A stretch of 64,000 nt of DNA from DATFXM01 sp035315885 (GTDB taxonomy: Bacteria; Acidobacteriota; Blastocatellia; UBA7656). The notes beneath the pieces are model-generated. The model was not told the DNA's origin. It was given only the letters and a program-made list of their open reading frames with translations, and made no database searches. Positions 1 to 8,239 of this stretch are shown one piece after another. The stretch lies in the NCBI GenBank assembly GCA_035315885.1, contig DATFXM010000071.1, forward strand, positions 43,704-107,703. Reading direction: 5' to 3'. A program made the translations under genes and the position numbers. Numbering within the stretch: position 1 is the stretch's first letter; each line of letters opens with the position of its first letter.

Positions 1-2217
1 CTTGCCGACGACGACATTACTCGTCTGTTTGAGGATTCACGCGGCGATTTGTGGATAGCAGGATTCTCAACCGTTCCGGAAGTGTTGACGAGATGGGAAC
101 GCTCCACTGGGAATTTCTATCGTTATTCGGAGGCCCAGGGCCTGCAGCCATTCAAGCGGCCTAACGCATTCTATGAAGACCGAGCCGGCAATCTCTGGAT
201 TGCATTTGGGGAAGGTGGCTTGGCGCGCTACCGCGATGGGCGCTTCAAAGTCTTCGGCGAAAACGACGGAATGCCCGCCGGGGCAATAATGTCGTTGTTC
301 GTCGATCAATCCGGGCGCCTCTGGTTCAGCGGGTCTCAAGTTGGTGCGGTATTTCGAATCGATGAACCTGATGCCGTTCAACCTCAGATCGTCGCTTACG
401 GTAAGGAAGACGGACTGAGCACTCATCGTCTGGGGAGCATCACCGGTGATGAGGCCGGGCAAATCTACGTCTCAAACAGCCTCGGCTTAGATCAGCTCGA
501 CCCAGCGACTCGGCAAATCAGACATTACACGTCCAACGATGGAGTCGGGATTGGGGAAGTGATAAGCGCTTTTCGCGACCGTCGCGGGAGCTTGTGGTTC
601 GTAACGACAAAAGGAATCCTGCGGCTCGTCCCGAGACCTATTGCCCGGGGCGCACCTCCTACAATATCAATCGATAAACTGCGCATCGCCGGTGATGAGT
701 ATCAAGGCTCCGATTTCGGCGAGGCAGAAATATCGGGACTCGAAATCGAACCAAATCAGAACCAAATTCAGATTGATTTCTTTGGGCTGAGCTTCGGTGC
801 AGGAGAAACGTTGCGCTACCAGTACAAGCTCGAGGGCGCGTTTTCAGACTGGAGCGTGCCTTCAAGGGAGCGGTCGGTTAACTTCGCGAACCTCGCACCC
901 GGATCTTATCGCTTCCTGGTGCGCGCAATAACCGCCAGCGGGTTAACGAGCGAACGCGCTGCGGAGGTACAGTTCAGAGTCCTCGCGCCGGTTTGGAGAA
1001 GATGGTGGTTTTTGAGTCTGGCCGCAATCCTTGGATTGTCGCTCGCTATGCTTTTCGCACGCTCGCGCCTTGCGCGCATTCGCGAGGTCAGCGACAGTGA
1101 AAAGAGATTTCGAACCCTCGCTGAAACAGCTTCCGACGCCATAATCACGATCGATGAAGATAGCAAGATCATCTACGTAAACGAGTCCGCGCAAAAAGTG
1201 TTTGGTTACGCGGCAGAAGAGATGATGGGCCAGGAGCTCACAATGTTGATGCCCGAGTACCTGCGCCACCTTCATCGGGCCGGCTTGGCTCGTTACATGC
1301 GGACCGGGACGCGACACATGTCCTGGCGTGCGGTAGAGCTTCCCGGTCGCCACAAGAGCGGCACGGAAATTCCGCTCGAGCTGTCATTCGGCGAGTTCAG
1401 CCGCGACGAAAAACGTCTGTTCACTGGCATCGTGCGCGACATAAGCGAACGAAAGCGAGCCGAAGAAGAACGCAAGCAGGCTGATGCAGAACTGCGCAGG
1501 ACTCGCGAAGAACGACTTGCGGAACTCGAACGAATCCGCAACCGCATAGCAGCAGATTTGCACGACGATATTGGATCCAGCCTTACTCAGATTGCCATTC
1601 TCAGCGAAGTAGCACATCAAAATGCGAGCCACGATAACGGACAACACTTGCAGGAACCGCTCGCTCGAATCACAGACATCTCGAACGAACTAGTCGAAAC
1701 GATGAGCGATATCGTCTGGGCTATTAATCCAAGGAAGGATCATTTGAGTGATCTGGTTCAGCGAATGCGCCGATTTGCCTCGGACGTCTTCACATTGCGT
1801 CGGATCAACTTCAGGTTTGACGCGCCAGATCCTGGTCGCGACTTCGAGCTTGGGGCCAACATACGACGCGAGGTGTTTCTGATTTTCAAGGAGACGGTCA
1901 ATAACATCATCAAGCATTCCCACTGCACTCGAGCCGACATCAAGTTTCAAATCGAAGGGGACTACTTGATTCTGCAAGTGAGCGACGACGGCGACGGCTT
2001 CAACTGCGAACCCTACCGTGACGACTTTCGGGTCACTGGATCTCTCAGAGGCGGCAACGGAATCCCAAGCATGCGAAGGCGAGCACGCGAAATGGGCGGG
2101 CGATTCGAAATCGTCTCGGCTAAGGGCGAGGGTACCACCGCCACTCTGACGGCATTGGTGGCGAACAAGCAACAAAGTGAGGCGCCCACCCACATGGGTG
2201 GCGCCCAGAGTCAATAA
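1..2217 (+). CDS. Sensor histidine kinase with beta-propeller input domain (5' end outside window)
   Basis: The reading frame is open from base 1, so the N-terminus lies upstream; a TTG at 49 is only an internal codon. Numbering codons from base 1: Reg_prop-type propeller repeats (GDLWIAG, GNLWIAFG, GRLWFSG, GSLWFVTT) fill about residues 1-230. A Y_Y_Y domain follows at 240-320, then one membrane helix at about 333-357 and a PAS domain at 360-485. Next come a HisKA_3 dimerisation domain with LHDDIGSSL (His521 is the expected phosphorylation site) and a C-terminal HATPase with DDGDGF. In this family the propeller is normally periplasmic and the kinase cytoplasmic. The next gene encodes a NarL-type regulator, its likely partner. 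A strong palindrome (2185-2209) lies inside the last codons. The signal sensed is unknown. Confidence 0.93.
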   Translation, partial: LADDDITRLFEDSRGDLWIAGFSTVPEVLTRWERSTGNFYRYSEAQGLQPFKRPNAFYEDRAGNLWIAFGEGGLARYRDGRFKVFGENDGMPAGAIMSLFVDQSGRLWFSGSQVGAVFRIDEPDAVQPQIVAYGKEDGLSTHRLGSITGDEAGQIYVSNSLGLDQLDPATRQIRHYTSNDGVGIGEVISAFRDRRGSLWFVTTKGILRLVPRPIARGAPPTISIDKLRIAGDEYQGSDFGEAEISGLEIEPNQNQIQIDFFGLSFGAGETLRYQYKLEGAFSDWSVPSRERSVNFANLAPGSYRFLVRAITASGLTSERAAEVQFRVLAPVWRRWWFLSLAAILGLSLAMLFARSRLARIREVSDSEKRFRTLAETASDAIITIDEDSKIIYVNESAQKVFGYAAEEMMGQELTMLMPEYLRHLHRAGLARYMRTGTRHMSWRAVELPGRHKSGTEIPLELSFGEFSRDEKRLFTGIVRDISERKRAEEERKQADAELRRTREERLAELERIRNRIAADLHDDIGSSLTQIAILSEVAHQNASHDNGQHLQEPLARITDISNELVETMSDIVWAINPRKDHLSDLVQRMRRFASDVFTLRRINFRFDAPDPGRDFELGANIRREVFLIFKETVNNIIKHSHCTRADIKFQIEGDYLILQVSDDGDGFNCEPYRDDFRVTGSLRGGNGIPSMRRRAREMGGRFEIVSAKGEGTTATLTALVANKQQSEAPTHMGGAQSQ
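2185..2209. repeat. Palindrome with CACCCACATGGGTG core
   Basis: Imperfect inverted repeat: arms GGCGCCCACCC and GGGTGGCGCC around the loop ACAT, one unpaired C. It lies within the final codons of the histidine kinase and has a related hairpin at 3103-3120. Confidence 0.6.
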
Positions 2218-2243
2218 AATGGCTTAAACTTGCGGCAACTTAA

Positions 2244-2900
2244 ATGACACTTGAAGAACAACGGACGATCAAGACGGCCATCGTTGAAGACCAGCGCGAC
2301 ATTCGCGAAGGACTCTCGATGCTGATCAACGGCACTGCGGGCTATCACTGCACTGGAAGCTATCGTTCGATGGAAGAAGCACTCGAAAGAATGAGATCGG
2401 AGCTGCCTGACGTTTTGCTGTGCGACATAGGACTGCCGGGCATGAGCGGAATAGAGGGGATCAGCATTCTGAAGGAGCGATACCCCGACCTTGTCGTGTT
2501 GATGCTCACGGTTTACGACGACGACGACCGCATTTTTGACGCGTTGTGCGCCGGCGCGTGCGGGTACCTGTTAAAGCGAACCTCACCCGCCCGTTTGCTC
2601 GAGAGCTTGAAAGAGGCGGTGAGCGGAGGCGCACCGATGTCTCCTGAGGTGGCGACCCGGGTCATCAATCTTTTCCGCGAGATTCGCCCGCCCGATCGTG
2701 CGGATTACGAACTGACGCCGCATGAATCCAGATTGCTGAAGCTGCTCGTGGAGGGTCACAACTACACAACGGCCGCGGAAGAACTCGGCGTCAGCTACAA
2801 CACGGTGAAGTTTCATATGCGGCACATCTACGAGAAGTTGCAAGTGCATTCCAAGTCCGAAGCAGTCGCCAAAGCGATGCGTGAACGGCTGATCAAATAA
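2244..2900 (+). CDS. NarL/FixJ-family response regulator
   Basis: 218 residues. The receiver domain (about 8-130) has the acidic pair Glu15/Asp16, phospho-acceptor Asp61 in LLCDIGLPG, Thr89 and Lys111. The C-terminal LuxR-type helix-turn-helix (about 150-215) reads ELTPHESRLLKLLVEGHNY, then TAAEELGVSYNTVKFHMRHI. It starts 27 bp after the sensor kinase stop on the same strand, so the pair very likely forms one operon and phosphorelay. The regulator would bind DNA after phosphorylation; its targets cannot be read from the window. Family assignment is secure. Confidence 0.95.
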   Translation: MTLEEQRTIKTAIVEDQRDIREGLSMLINGTAGYHCTGSYRSMEEALERMRSELPDVLLCDIGLPGMSGIEGISILKERYPDLVVLMLTVYDDDDRIFDALCAGACGYLLKRTSPARLLESLKEAVSGGAPMSPEVATRVINLFREIRPPDRADYELTPHESRLLKLLVEGHNYTTAAEELGVSYNTVKFHMRHIYEKLQVHSKSEAVAKAMRERLIK

Positions 2901-2932
2901 GACTGTTCATAAGTCACGCAGGCGTTGTCCCC

Positions 2933-3032
2933 CGTTAGGGTTTCGGGTTCGTTTGATTCAATAGTCTTTCGTCGAGCATTGCTAGCCATCCGAGTCTCTA
3001 TCTGACGAACCCTAAACCCTAAGCCCGAAACC
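2933..3032. repeat. Inverted repeat of GGGTTT-type short units
   Basis: The gap 2901-3205 has no convincing gene. Its left part has an inverted repeat: GTTAGGGTTTCGGGTTCG at 2934-2951, answered by CGAACCCTAAACCCTAAGCC at 3006-3025. It is followed by a GCGGTCCTTGCGTGAAACCA unit of the kind seen again near 5630-5740. Confidence 0.55.
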
Positions 3033-3102
3033 ACCTTTGCGGTCCTTGCGTGAAACCACGGTCAACAGAACCAAACACCCGCCGCACGCGCTAAAAAACG
3101 TT

Positions 3103-3120
3103 TCCACCCGCATGGGTGGA
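3103..3120. repeat. Hairpin TCCACCC-GCAT-GGGTGGA
   Basis: Perfect 7-bp stem with a 4-nt loop, upstream of the globin gene. It shares the CACCCrCATGGGTG core with the palindrome at 2185-2209. It might act on transcription or be a copy of a dispersed palindrome; the sequence alone does not decide. Confidence 0.5.
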
Positions 3121-3205
3121 GACCAAACCCTCTCGTCGAAGTATCCTCGCCACGTAATGACCGGAAGACATCCTGGAGGTGAGCAGAACTTTTTGACGAG
3201 GTGGT

Positions 3206-3625
3206 ATGACACTAAGACAAACCGAACTTGTGCGGTCGAGTTTCGCGGAAGTCGCGGAGTTGGCCGACGCCGCAGGCATTGTATTCTTTGGTCGATTGTT
3301 CGAGATCGACCCTGCATTGAGGCCTTTGTTCAAAGGAGATTTGCAGCAGCACTGGTCCAAGGCGATGGAAATGCTGGGTCTGGTAGTGAGCTGGATTGAT
3401 TGGCCGGAACTGCTGCTTCCCGCCCTAAAGTCACTCGGCCGGAGGCACGCGGGTTACGGAGTCAAGGACCAACATTATCTTATTTTTGCTGACGCGCTGA
3501 TTTTCACTCTTAAGGTAGGTCTCGGCGATACGTTCACTTCAGAAGTCGAAGACGCCTGGATCGAAGCTTATCAAATGATCTCAAATGCAATGCGAAAGGC
3601 AGCGCCTGTGGCGGCGGTCGTTTAA
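3206..3625 (+). CDS. Single-domain globin
   Basis: 139 residues, the length of one globin fold. The segment FFGRLFEIDPALRPLF matches helix B/C of bacterial haemoglobins. GRRHAGYGVKDQHY carries the expected proximal haem ligand, His81 (position F8; compare KHxxxxIKPEQY in flavohaemoglobins). By alignment with flavohaemoglobin, the B10 position seems to be Phe28, not the usual Tyr, which would change ligand chemistry. There is no reductase domain, so it is not a complete NO dioxygenase. The RBS GAGGTGG precedes the ATG. Four small genes follow on the same strand. Role in O2 or NO binding or sensing is inferred. Confidence 0.85.
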   Translation: MTLRQTELVRSSFAEVAELADAAGIVFFGRLFEIDPALRPLFKGDLQQHWSKAMEMLGLVVSWIDWPELLLPALKSLGRRHAGYGVKDQHYLIFADALIFTLKVGLGDTFTSEVEDAWIEAYQMISNAMRKAAPVAAVV

Positions 3626-3685
3626 AAGCGGCACGGCAGAACTGCAGGAACCATTTTCATTCAAATAACTCTCAAGGGTTGAACT

Positions 3686-4087
3686 ATGAGTCACGCTTTT
3701 ACACCCGCAATAAATCATCACGACAGTTCGGGCCCTTCGGAAGCAGTAAGTGAGTTGATGCTGGACTCTTTGTGCTGTCATGACTGCGTGATCGTAACCA
3801 CTGCCAACGCGACTTACTGTTTTATCGTCAGCGACCCTGCAAAAAAACGCGGCCTGCTGAGCGGCGGAGTGTTGGGAGGCATGCCGGTCACCGCGGTCCT
3901 CCTCGGCGCCGAAATCAGAAAGAGCGGTGAAGTGTCGGCTCTGTTCTCGAAGCTGTGCGTCGGTTCCCGAGCCATCTTTTTCATAGCATCATCGGATAAC
4001 GTCCATCAGATGGTCACTTCGACAATAACCAGGATCGTCCATACGCGATTGGTGGTGGCCGCGTCAGGCGGGCACTCAAGCCACTGA
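3686..4087 (+). CDS. Uncharacterised 133-residue protein
   Basis: I do not recognise this family. There is no signal peptide. The N-terminus is short, His-rich and polar, followed by alternating hydrophobic strands (CVIVTTANATYCFIVSD) and a Gly-rich segment (GLLSGGVLGGMPVTAVLLGA) that might be a turn or a weakly hydrophobic helix. Cysteines cluster at LCCHDC. It starts 60 bp after the globin and is followed 42 bp later by a secreted protein, so co-transcription with the globin is plausible. Coding status rests on its fit between neighbours and the lack of a better frame. Confidence 0.7.
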   Translation: MSHAFTPAINHHDSSGPSEAVSELMLDSLCCHDCVIVTTANATYCFIVSDPAKKRGLLSGGVLGGMPVTAVLLGAEIRKSGEVSALFSKLCVGSRAIFFIASSDNVHQMVTSTITRIVHTRLVVAASGGHSSH

Positions 4088-4129
4088 TGATCCGAAAACT
4101 CTCTTGATCTACTACAGGAGGAATTCAAA

Positions 4130-4510
4130 ATGAGATTCGTAGTTCTGGCGATTGCAAGTCTGCTGTTAATGAGCGCGACTGACTTTCTGGGTCAAACCCG
4201 CAGTTCGCAAAAACCTGAGACGTTTGCTGCATTTCTCGAAACGTTCAGAGCCGCCGTGCAGTCGGGCGATAAGGAAAAAGTTGCGTCGATGACTCAACTT
4301 CCATTCTTGTTCGAAGGCGAAGAACTGAATCACGACGGATTCATCGCAAAGTTCGACGCGCTGTTTGACACGGGAATAAAAAAGTGTTTTCTCAAAGCAC
4401 GACCGGTGAGGGACGGAGCATATTTTGAAGTGCCGTGCACCGAGACGAGCTTTATGTTTCGCAAGGTTTCGGGCAAGTTCAAGTTTGTCGAGATCGGAGT
4501 CAACGACTGA
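4130..4510 (+). CDS. Small secreted protein of unknown function
   Basis: 126 residues. A signal peptide of about 21 residues (MRFVVLAIASLLLMSA...) is preceded by the strong RBS AGGAGG eight bases from the ATG. The mature part has a helical segment (TFAAFLETFRAAVQSGDKEK) followed by aromatic strands, a layout that recalls NTF2-like or DUF4440-like folds, but no diagnostic motif is visible. Two Cys in the mature region could form a disulfide. It is the third gene in the globin-led series. Confidence 0.75.
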   Translation: MRFVVLAIASLLLMSATDFLGQTRSSQKPETFAAFLETFRAAVQSGDKEKVASMTQLPFLFEGEELNHDGFIAKFDALFDTGIKKCFLKARPVRDGAYFEVPCTETSFMFRKVSGKFKFVEIGVND

Positions 4511-4539
4511 AGCCCGCCAGTCGTGTTGGAGGTCGCAAA

Positions 4540-4881
4540 ATGATGAGTGAATCTCAGTGGAGCGTGAGAACTTCCGGGGCTCTTTTTGCCAACTTCTTTC
4601 AACCTGATGGCAGCAGCCGACCCGGCGCGGATTGGGCCGTCAAATTAAACCAGGGCGCTAACGATTATAATGTGACCGTTCGAGCCTATCTAAGCGACGA
4701 CGCGACAAGGAGAGTACGAAAGGACTCGCGTTATCAGGCCCAGACCGTTATTGGATTCATTTATGATCTACTTGCGCAGGGCTGGACGCCTGATCAGCGG
4801 CGTGACCTGGTGATCGTCATCCAGAATCCCAACGAAACAAAAGAGGGATCACGCAAGCGATGGTGGCAGTTTTGGAGCTAA
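4540..4881 (+). CDS. Uncharacterised 113-residue cytoplasmic protein
   Basis: The open frame extends back into the previous gene, but the ATG at 4540 has the RBS TTGGAGG at proper distance and avoids the overlap, so I use it. There is no signal peptide. The protein ends in a basic, Trp-rich tail (RKRWWQFWS). The central part (DYNVTVRAYLSDDATRRV) looks beta/alpha, and a later segment resembles a helix followed by a strand (DLVIVIQNP). Family not recognised. It lies 29 bp after the preceding secreted protein and is probably co-transcribed with it. Confidence 0.72.
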   Translation: MMSESQWSVRTSGALFANFFQPDGSSRPGADWAVKLNQGANDYNVTVRAYLSDDATRRVRKDSRYQAQTVIGFIYDLLAQGWTPDQRRDLVIVIQNPNETKEGSRKRWWQFWS

Positions 4882-4937
4882 CGGATCGCTGAAACGAGGA
4901 CAGTCGATCGGGATCACAGGCCTTGGAGGAGAAAGCT

Positions 4938-5525
4938 ATGCTCAAGACGAATTACATCGGAGTTGTGTTGATAATCTTGTTGTGCGCCCTTGCCGGTTCA
5001 GCGCAAAAGGCGCCGAGAGGGTCGGCGCAAGGAGGCGCGAAGAAGGAAACCACGCTGGACTTCAACCAGACGCAGTATCTTCATCGGTGGTCACAAAATG
5101 ACCAACACGAATTCACGCCTCAACATCAGGAGGATCTATCGAAATGGATCGATATGATCACTATCAATGTTTATCGACAGGTGAAAGACGGTGGAGGCCT
5201 CGCAGCCGTCGCGAATCAGGTTCTCGAGAATTATAAGAGCCATAGAGGAATTGTCATAAAGACCGACTCAGTGCCGGCCGCCGCCGGAAGACCAGCCGAA
5301 CACCTGATAGTGGTCGTACTAGGCACGCCTGGCTTTCTGGAAGCAGTGCAGGCTAGATTCAAGCTGATCAACGGCAAGGGAGCCGCGATCATTCATTCTC
5401 ATCGAGTGTACGGCAAGGAGGTCGGGAATGAGATGAGCGAGTGGCTGAAACTCAATGGTCAGTCGCTCGAGAAGACGCTGATGTCGTGGGACCCCCCGCC
5501 CTCACTTTCCAGTCTGGGCCTGTAG
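4938..5525 (+). CDS. Secreted protein of unknown function
   Basis: 195 residues from the ATG at 4938, chosen because GGAGGAG lies just upstream; a TTG at 4923 would place the RBS inside the gene. A signal peptide of about 23 residues (MLKTNYIGVVLIILLCALAG) ends near SAQ. The mature part has an aromatic, His-rich region (QTQYLHRWSQNDQHEFTPQ) and ends in DPPPSLSSLGL. No known domain is recognised. It is the last gene of the globin-led series; the repeat-filled gap at 5526-5839 follows. Confidence 0.78.
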   Translation: MLKTNYIGVVLIILLCALAGSAQKAPRGSAQGGAKKETTLDFNQTQYLHRWSQNDQHEFTPQHQEDLSKWIDMITINVYRQVKDGGGLAAVANQVLENYKSHRGIVIKTDSVPAAAGRPAEHLIVVVLGTPGFLEAVQARFKLINGKGAAIIHSHRVYGKEVGNEMSEWLKLNGQSLEKTLMSWDPPPSLSSLGL

Positions 5526-5629
5526 TTGGATTGCATTACGTCAACCCCGGAGTCTCCGCGCGGTGACCTTGTCTGTTTCTGACAGGGGAGTTGGCGCTTT
5601 CCCCGTCTTGCGCGACTAGATGAGTCGCG

Positions 5630-5740
5630 TTTCACGCAAAGACCGCGAAGTTTCGCAACGACCGCAAAGCCCCAAAACTTTGACGGTCCTTGGTACAACC
5701 TCACCGTACGTTAGCGAATCTTTGCGGTCTTTGGGTGGAA
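5630..5740. repeat. Inverted repeat of GCAAAGACCGC units
   Basis: The left arm TTTCACGCAAAGACCGCGAA (from 5630) pairs with TTTGCGGTCTTTGGGTGGAA (5721-5740), with further CGACCGCAAAG copies between. No gene is visible in 5526-5839. Related single units occur near 3030-3055 and 8168-8190. Confidence 0.65.
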
Positions 5741-5743
5741 TGG

Positions 5744-5850
5744 GAAGTTCTGAGTCCTGAGTCCTGAGTTCTGAGCAGTATTGAGGGCAGTGTTCAGCAC
5801 CAAGACTAATTGCTCATTACTCAGAACTCAGAACTCAACTCATGACTCAA
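5744..5850. repeat. GAGTTCTGAG-family inverted repeat
   Basis: The left arm is tandem degenerate 9-mers (GTTCTGAGTCCTGA) at about 5745-5776; the right arm is the reverse complement (ACTCAGAACTCAGAACTC) at 5819-5836. About 40 nt lie between them. The right arm runs into the 3' end of the SnoaL-like gene and encodes its last codons and TGA stop. Relatives are at 43271 and 48829. Confidence 0.75.
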
Positions 5851-6241
5851 CAGGGGGTGTGTCGCCTGGAAGACTCGCGGTATGCCTGGCCACAATCTGC
5901 CAAACACCAGCGCGTTTCAACCAGACGTTGGTGACGCACAACTGCCGTTTTATAGCGGTGCCCTCGAACGTCGCTTCTGCATTCATCCGATAGCTCGAAA
6001 CCGCAACATCGCCGAAGGCTCGCACCTTTAGATCGTCCTTGTCATAGCGTCCTATCGATGCTTTAGCGCTAGCCTGGCGTACTTCCGCCATCACCGCAGG
6101 TTTATCGACGCAGATGCCGATCGGAGCCGTGACCATGATGTCATCGGCATAAATCCGATCGAGCGCGTCTACATCCACGCGCAGCTCGGTTCGTGTGAGT
6201 TCTTCTTCCAAAGCTCGTATCTCTTGTTCGATCTTGTCCAT
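5840..6241 (-). CDS. SnoaL-like/DUF4440 NTF2-fold protein
   Basis: 133 residues, typical of a single NTF2-like domain. The pattern LDRIYADDIMVTAPIG, a central helix (DKPAVMAEVRQA), YRMNAEATFEG, then VWLKRAGVWQIVARHTAS matches the DUF4440/SnoaL-like family, whose members are ketosteroid-isomerase-fold proteins of diverse function. No catalytic assignment is possible. There is no signal peptide. The RBS GGAGGC lies upstream of the ATG. It is transcribed away from the winged-helix/TPR gene at 6428. Its stop codon lies within the GAGTTCTGAG repeat. Confidence 0.85.
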   Translation of the reverse strand: MDKIEQEIRALEEELTRTELRVDVDALDRIYADDIMVTAPIGICVDKPAVMAEVRQASAKASIGRYDKDDLKVRAFGDVAVSSYRMNAEATFEGTAIKRQLCVTNVWLKRAGVWQIVARHTASLPGDTPPVES

Positions 6242-6427
6242 CGTCTTGCCTCCTTTTCGGGTGGAAGACTAACCGGGTGGCGGTCCTTAAGTCCTTCAAG
6301 AGTTCGGAAAGATTTCAGAAAAAGCTCCAAATCTGACATCTGTGGCTCGAGACGAACCGCCGCGCCTTGAAAAAATCGCGGCGGAGTTGTGAACTCTAAA
6401 CTTCATACCACGCAAAGGCGACCTGAA

Positions 6428-8149
6428 ATGTTTCTGCACCCGAACATCTCTTACGAATTCGGGCCCTTTCGCCTGGATACCCGCGAACGGCGACTCCTTC
6501 GCAACGGTGACGTCGTCCCGCTGACGCCAAAGGTTTTCGACGTCCTCCTCGTGCTGGTACAAAACAGCGGCCGCCTGCTCAGCAAAGACGACGTTATGAG
6601 GCTCGTCTGGCTGGATACCGCAGTGGAAGAAGGTAGCGTGACGCGAAGCATCTCGACGTTGAGGAATGCCCTTGGCGAAGGCCCGCGCGAGCAGCATTTC
6701 ATCGAGACTGTGCCCTGGCGCGGCTACCGCTTTGTTGCCGCGGTGAGGCAGGTCGATACTGAAATCGGACTGAGCATCAATTCGATCGCAGTGCTTCCCT
6801 TCGTGAACGAAGCCGGCGATCCCGACTTCGATTATTTCACGGACGGAATCACCGAAGCGGTCATCAACAAACTTGCTCAACTAACTCAACTCAGAGTGAT
6901 GTCGCGCAACTCGACCTTCCGCTACAAGGGTCTTGAAACGAACGCATCGATGGTCGGTCGGGAGTTAAATGTCCTCGCGGTAGTCACCGGGCGCGTCGCA
7001 AGGCGCGACGACCTGCTGTCAATCAGCGTTGCGGTCGTAGATGCCCGTGACGACTCGCACATCTGGGGCTCTCAGTATGTGCGGCCCTGTTCGGAGGCGT
7101 TCGAGCTACAGGAGAAGATAGCTCACGAAGTTGCGAGCCAGTTGCGGCTGAGACTGAGCAGCGACGAAGAGAAGCGTCTGAACAGACGCCAAACGGACAA
7201 GTCAGAAGCTTATGATTTGTATCTGAAAGGTCGATATCATTTCAATAAACTGACGGTTGAGGGAGTTCAAAAGGCGGTAGACCATTTCAAACAGGCCATC
7301 GAAATAGATCCCCGATATGCGTTGGCTTACGTAGGCTTGGGCGATTGCTACAACTACTCGGCTAAGCCGGCGGACGCCAGGGAGTCAATGATCAAAGCGC
7401 TTGATCTCGATGGAACGTTAGCCGAGGCGCACGCGTCACTGGGGTTTTTCAAGTTCGTTTACGATTGGGATTTCGAAGGCGCAGAAGCCGAGCTCAAGCG
7501 GGCTCTAGAGTTGAATCCGAATTATGCCGAAGCCCACCACTGGTCAGCGATCTATTTTGCAAACATTGGCCGCCATGATGAAGCCGCTGTCGAAGCGAGG
7601 CTTGCGACCGAGTTGGATCCGCTCTCACTGCTGATGAACATGACTCCGGCAATGGCGATGTACCTGGCTCGCGACTACGATGCGGCAGTCCGATACCTGC
7701 GTGACGTTATCTACCTCGAGCCAAACTTCCTCGCCGCCCACAGCGTGCTGGGAAATGCCTACGTTCAGCAAGGGCTGTATGACGAGGCGATGGCCGAGTA
7801 CCAGAAGGTGCTCGATCTGTCGAAGGGAGTTGTGGTCATTGAAACGAGTATGAAGGCGGTGATAGCGCATGCCTACGCCAGGGCCGGCGACCGAGCTAAG
7901 GCGCGCAAGCTCCTTGAAGAATTATTGTCCGATAGTCAGAAAGCCCTTCAGCCTATTGTGTCTCCTCACTCGATTGCAGAGATCTACGCAGCGCTCGGCG
8001 ATATTGATCAGGCATTCACATGGCTCGACAAGGCTTATGACGCACACGATATGCAGATGGTTAGCCTGAAAGCAAATCCCACCCTTGACTCCCTTAGAGA
8101 CGATTCGAGATTCATCGATGTGATCCGTCGCGTCGGCCTCCCGCAGTAG
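6428..8149 (+). CDS. Winged-helix DNA-binding protein with TolB-like and TPR domains
   Basis: 573 residues from the ATG at 6428; an in-frame GTG at 6389 would add 13 residues. The N-terminal Trans_reg_C winged helix (about 8-100: YEFGPFRLDTRERRLLRNG, then LTPKVFDVLLVLVQNSGRLL and ETVPWRGYRFVA) is of the OmpR/CadC kind and lacks a receiver. A TolB/FlgO-like domain follows (SINSIAVLPFVNEAGDPDFD, about 115-245), then TPR repeats (KGRYHFNKLT, YALAYVGLGDCYN, YAEAHHWSAIYFANIG) to the C-terminus. No membrane segment is visible, unlike the homologue at 20470. Such proteins are likely transcription regulators that integrate protein partners; ligand and targets are unknown. Confidence 0.9.
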   Translation: MFLHPNISYEFGPFRLDTRERRLLRNGDVVPLTPKVFDVLLVLVQNSGRLLSKDDVMRLVWLDTAVEEGSVTRSISTLRNALGEGPREQHFIETVPWRGYRFVAAVRQVDTEIGLSINSIAVLPFVNEAGDPDFDYFTDGITEAVINKLAQLTQLRVMSRNSTFRYKGLETNASMVGRELNVLAVVTGRVARRDDLLSISVAVVDARDDSHIWGSQYVRPCSEAFELQEKIAHEVASQLRLRLSSDEEKRLNRRQTDKSEAYDLYLKGRYHFNKLTVEGVQKAVDHFKQAIEIDPRYALAYVGLGDCYNYSAKPADARESMIKALDLDGTLAEAHASLGFFKFVYDWDFEGAEAELKRALELNPNYAEAHHWSAIYFANIGRHDEAAVEARLATELDPLSLLMNMTPAMAMYLARDYDAAVRYLRDVIYLEPNFLAAHSVLGNAYVQQGLYDEAMAEYQKVLDLSKGVVVIETSMKAVIAHAYARAGDRAKARKLLEELLSDSQKALQPIVSPHSIAEIYAALGDIDQAFTWLDKAYDAHDMQMVSLKANPTLDSLRDDSRFIDVIRRVGLPQ

Positions 8150-8239
8150 TAGGAAGCTTTGAGGTCTTTAGCGAATCTTCAGGATCTTTGCTTGAGCCCG
8201 GATCGATTTGCGGCTACACGAGAGTCACCGCCGACTTAC

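Noticed and set aside
2933..3032. Telomere-like TTAGGG/CCCTAA array
   Set aside because: Too short and degenerate, and in a bacterial gene gap; treated as a dispersed short-period repeat.
5630..5850. CRISPR array
   Set aside because: Units are short, degenerate and inverted, without regular spacers or cas genes.
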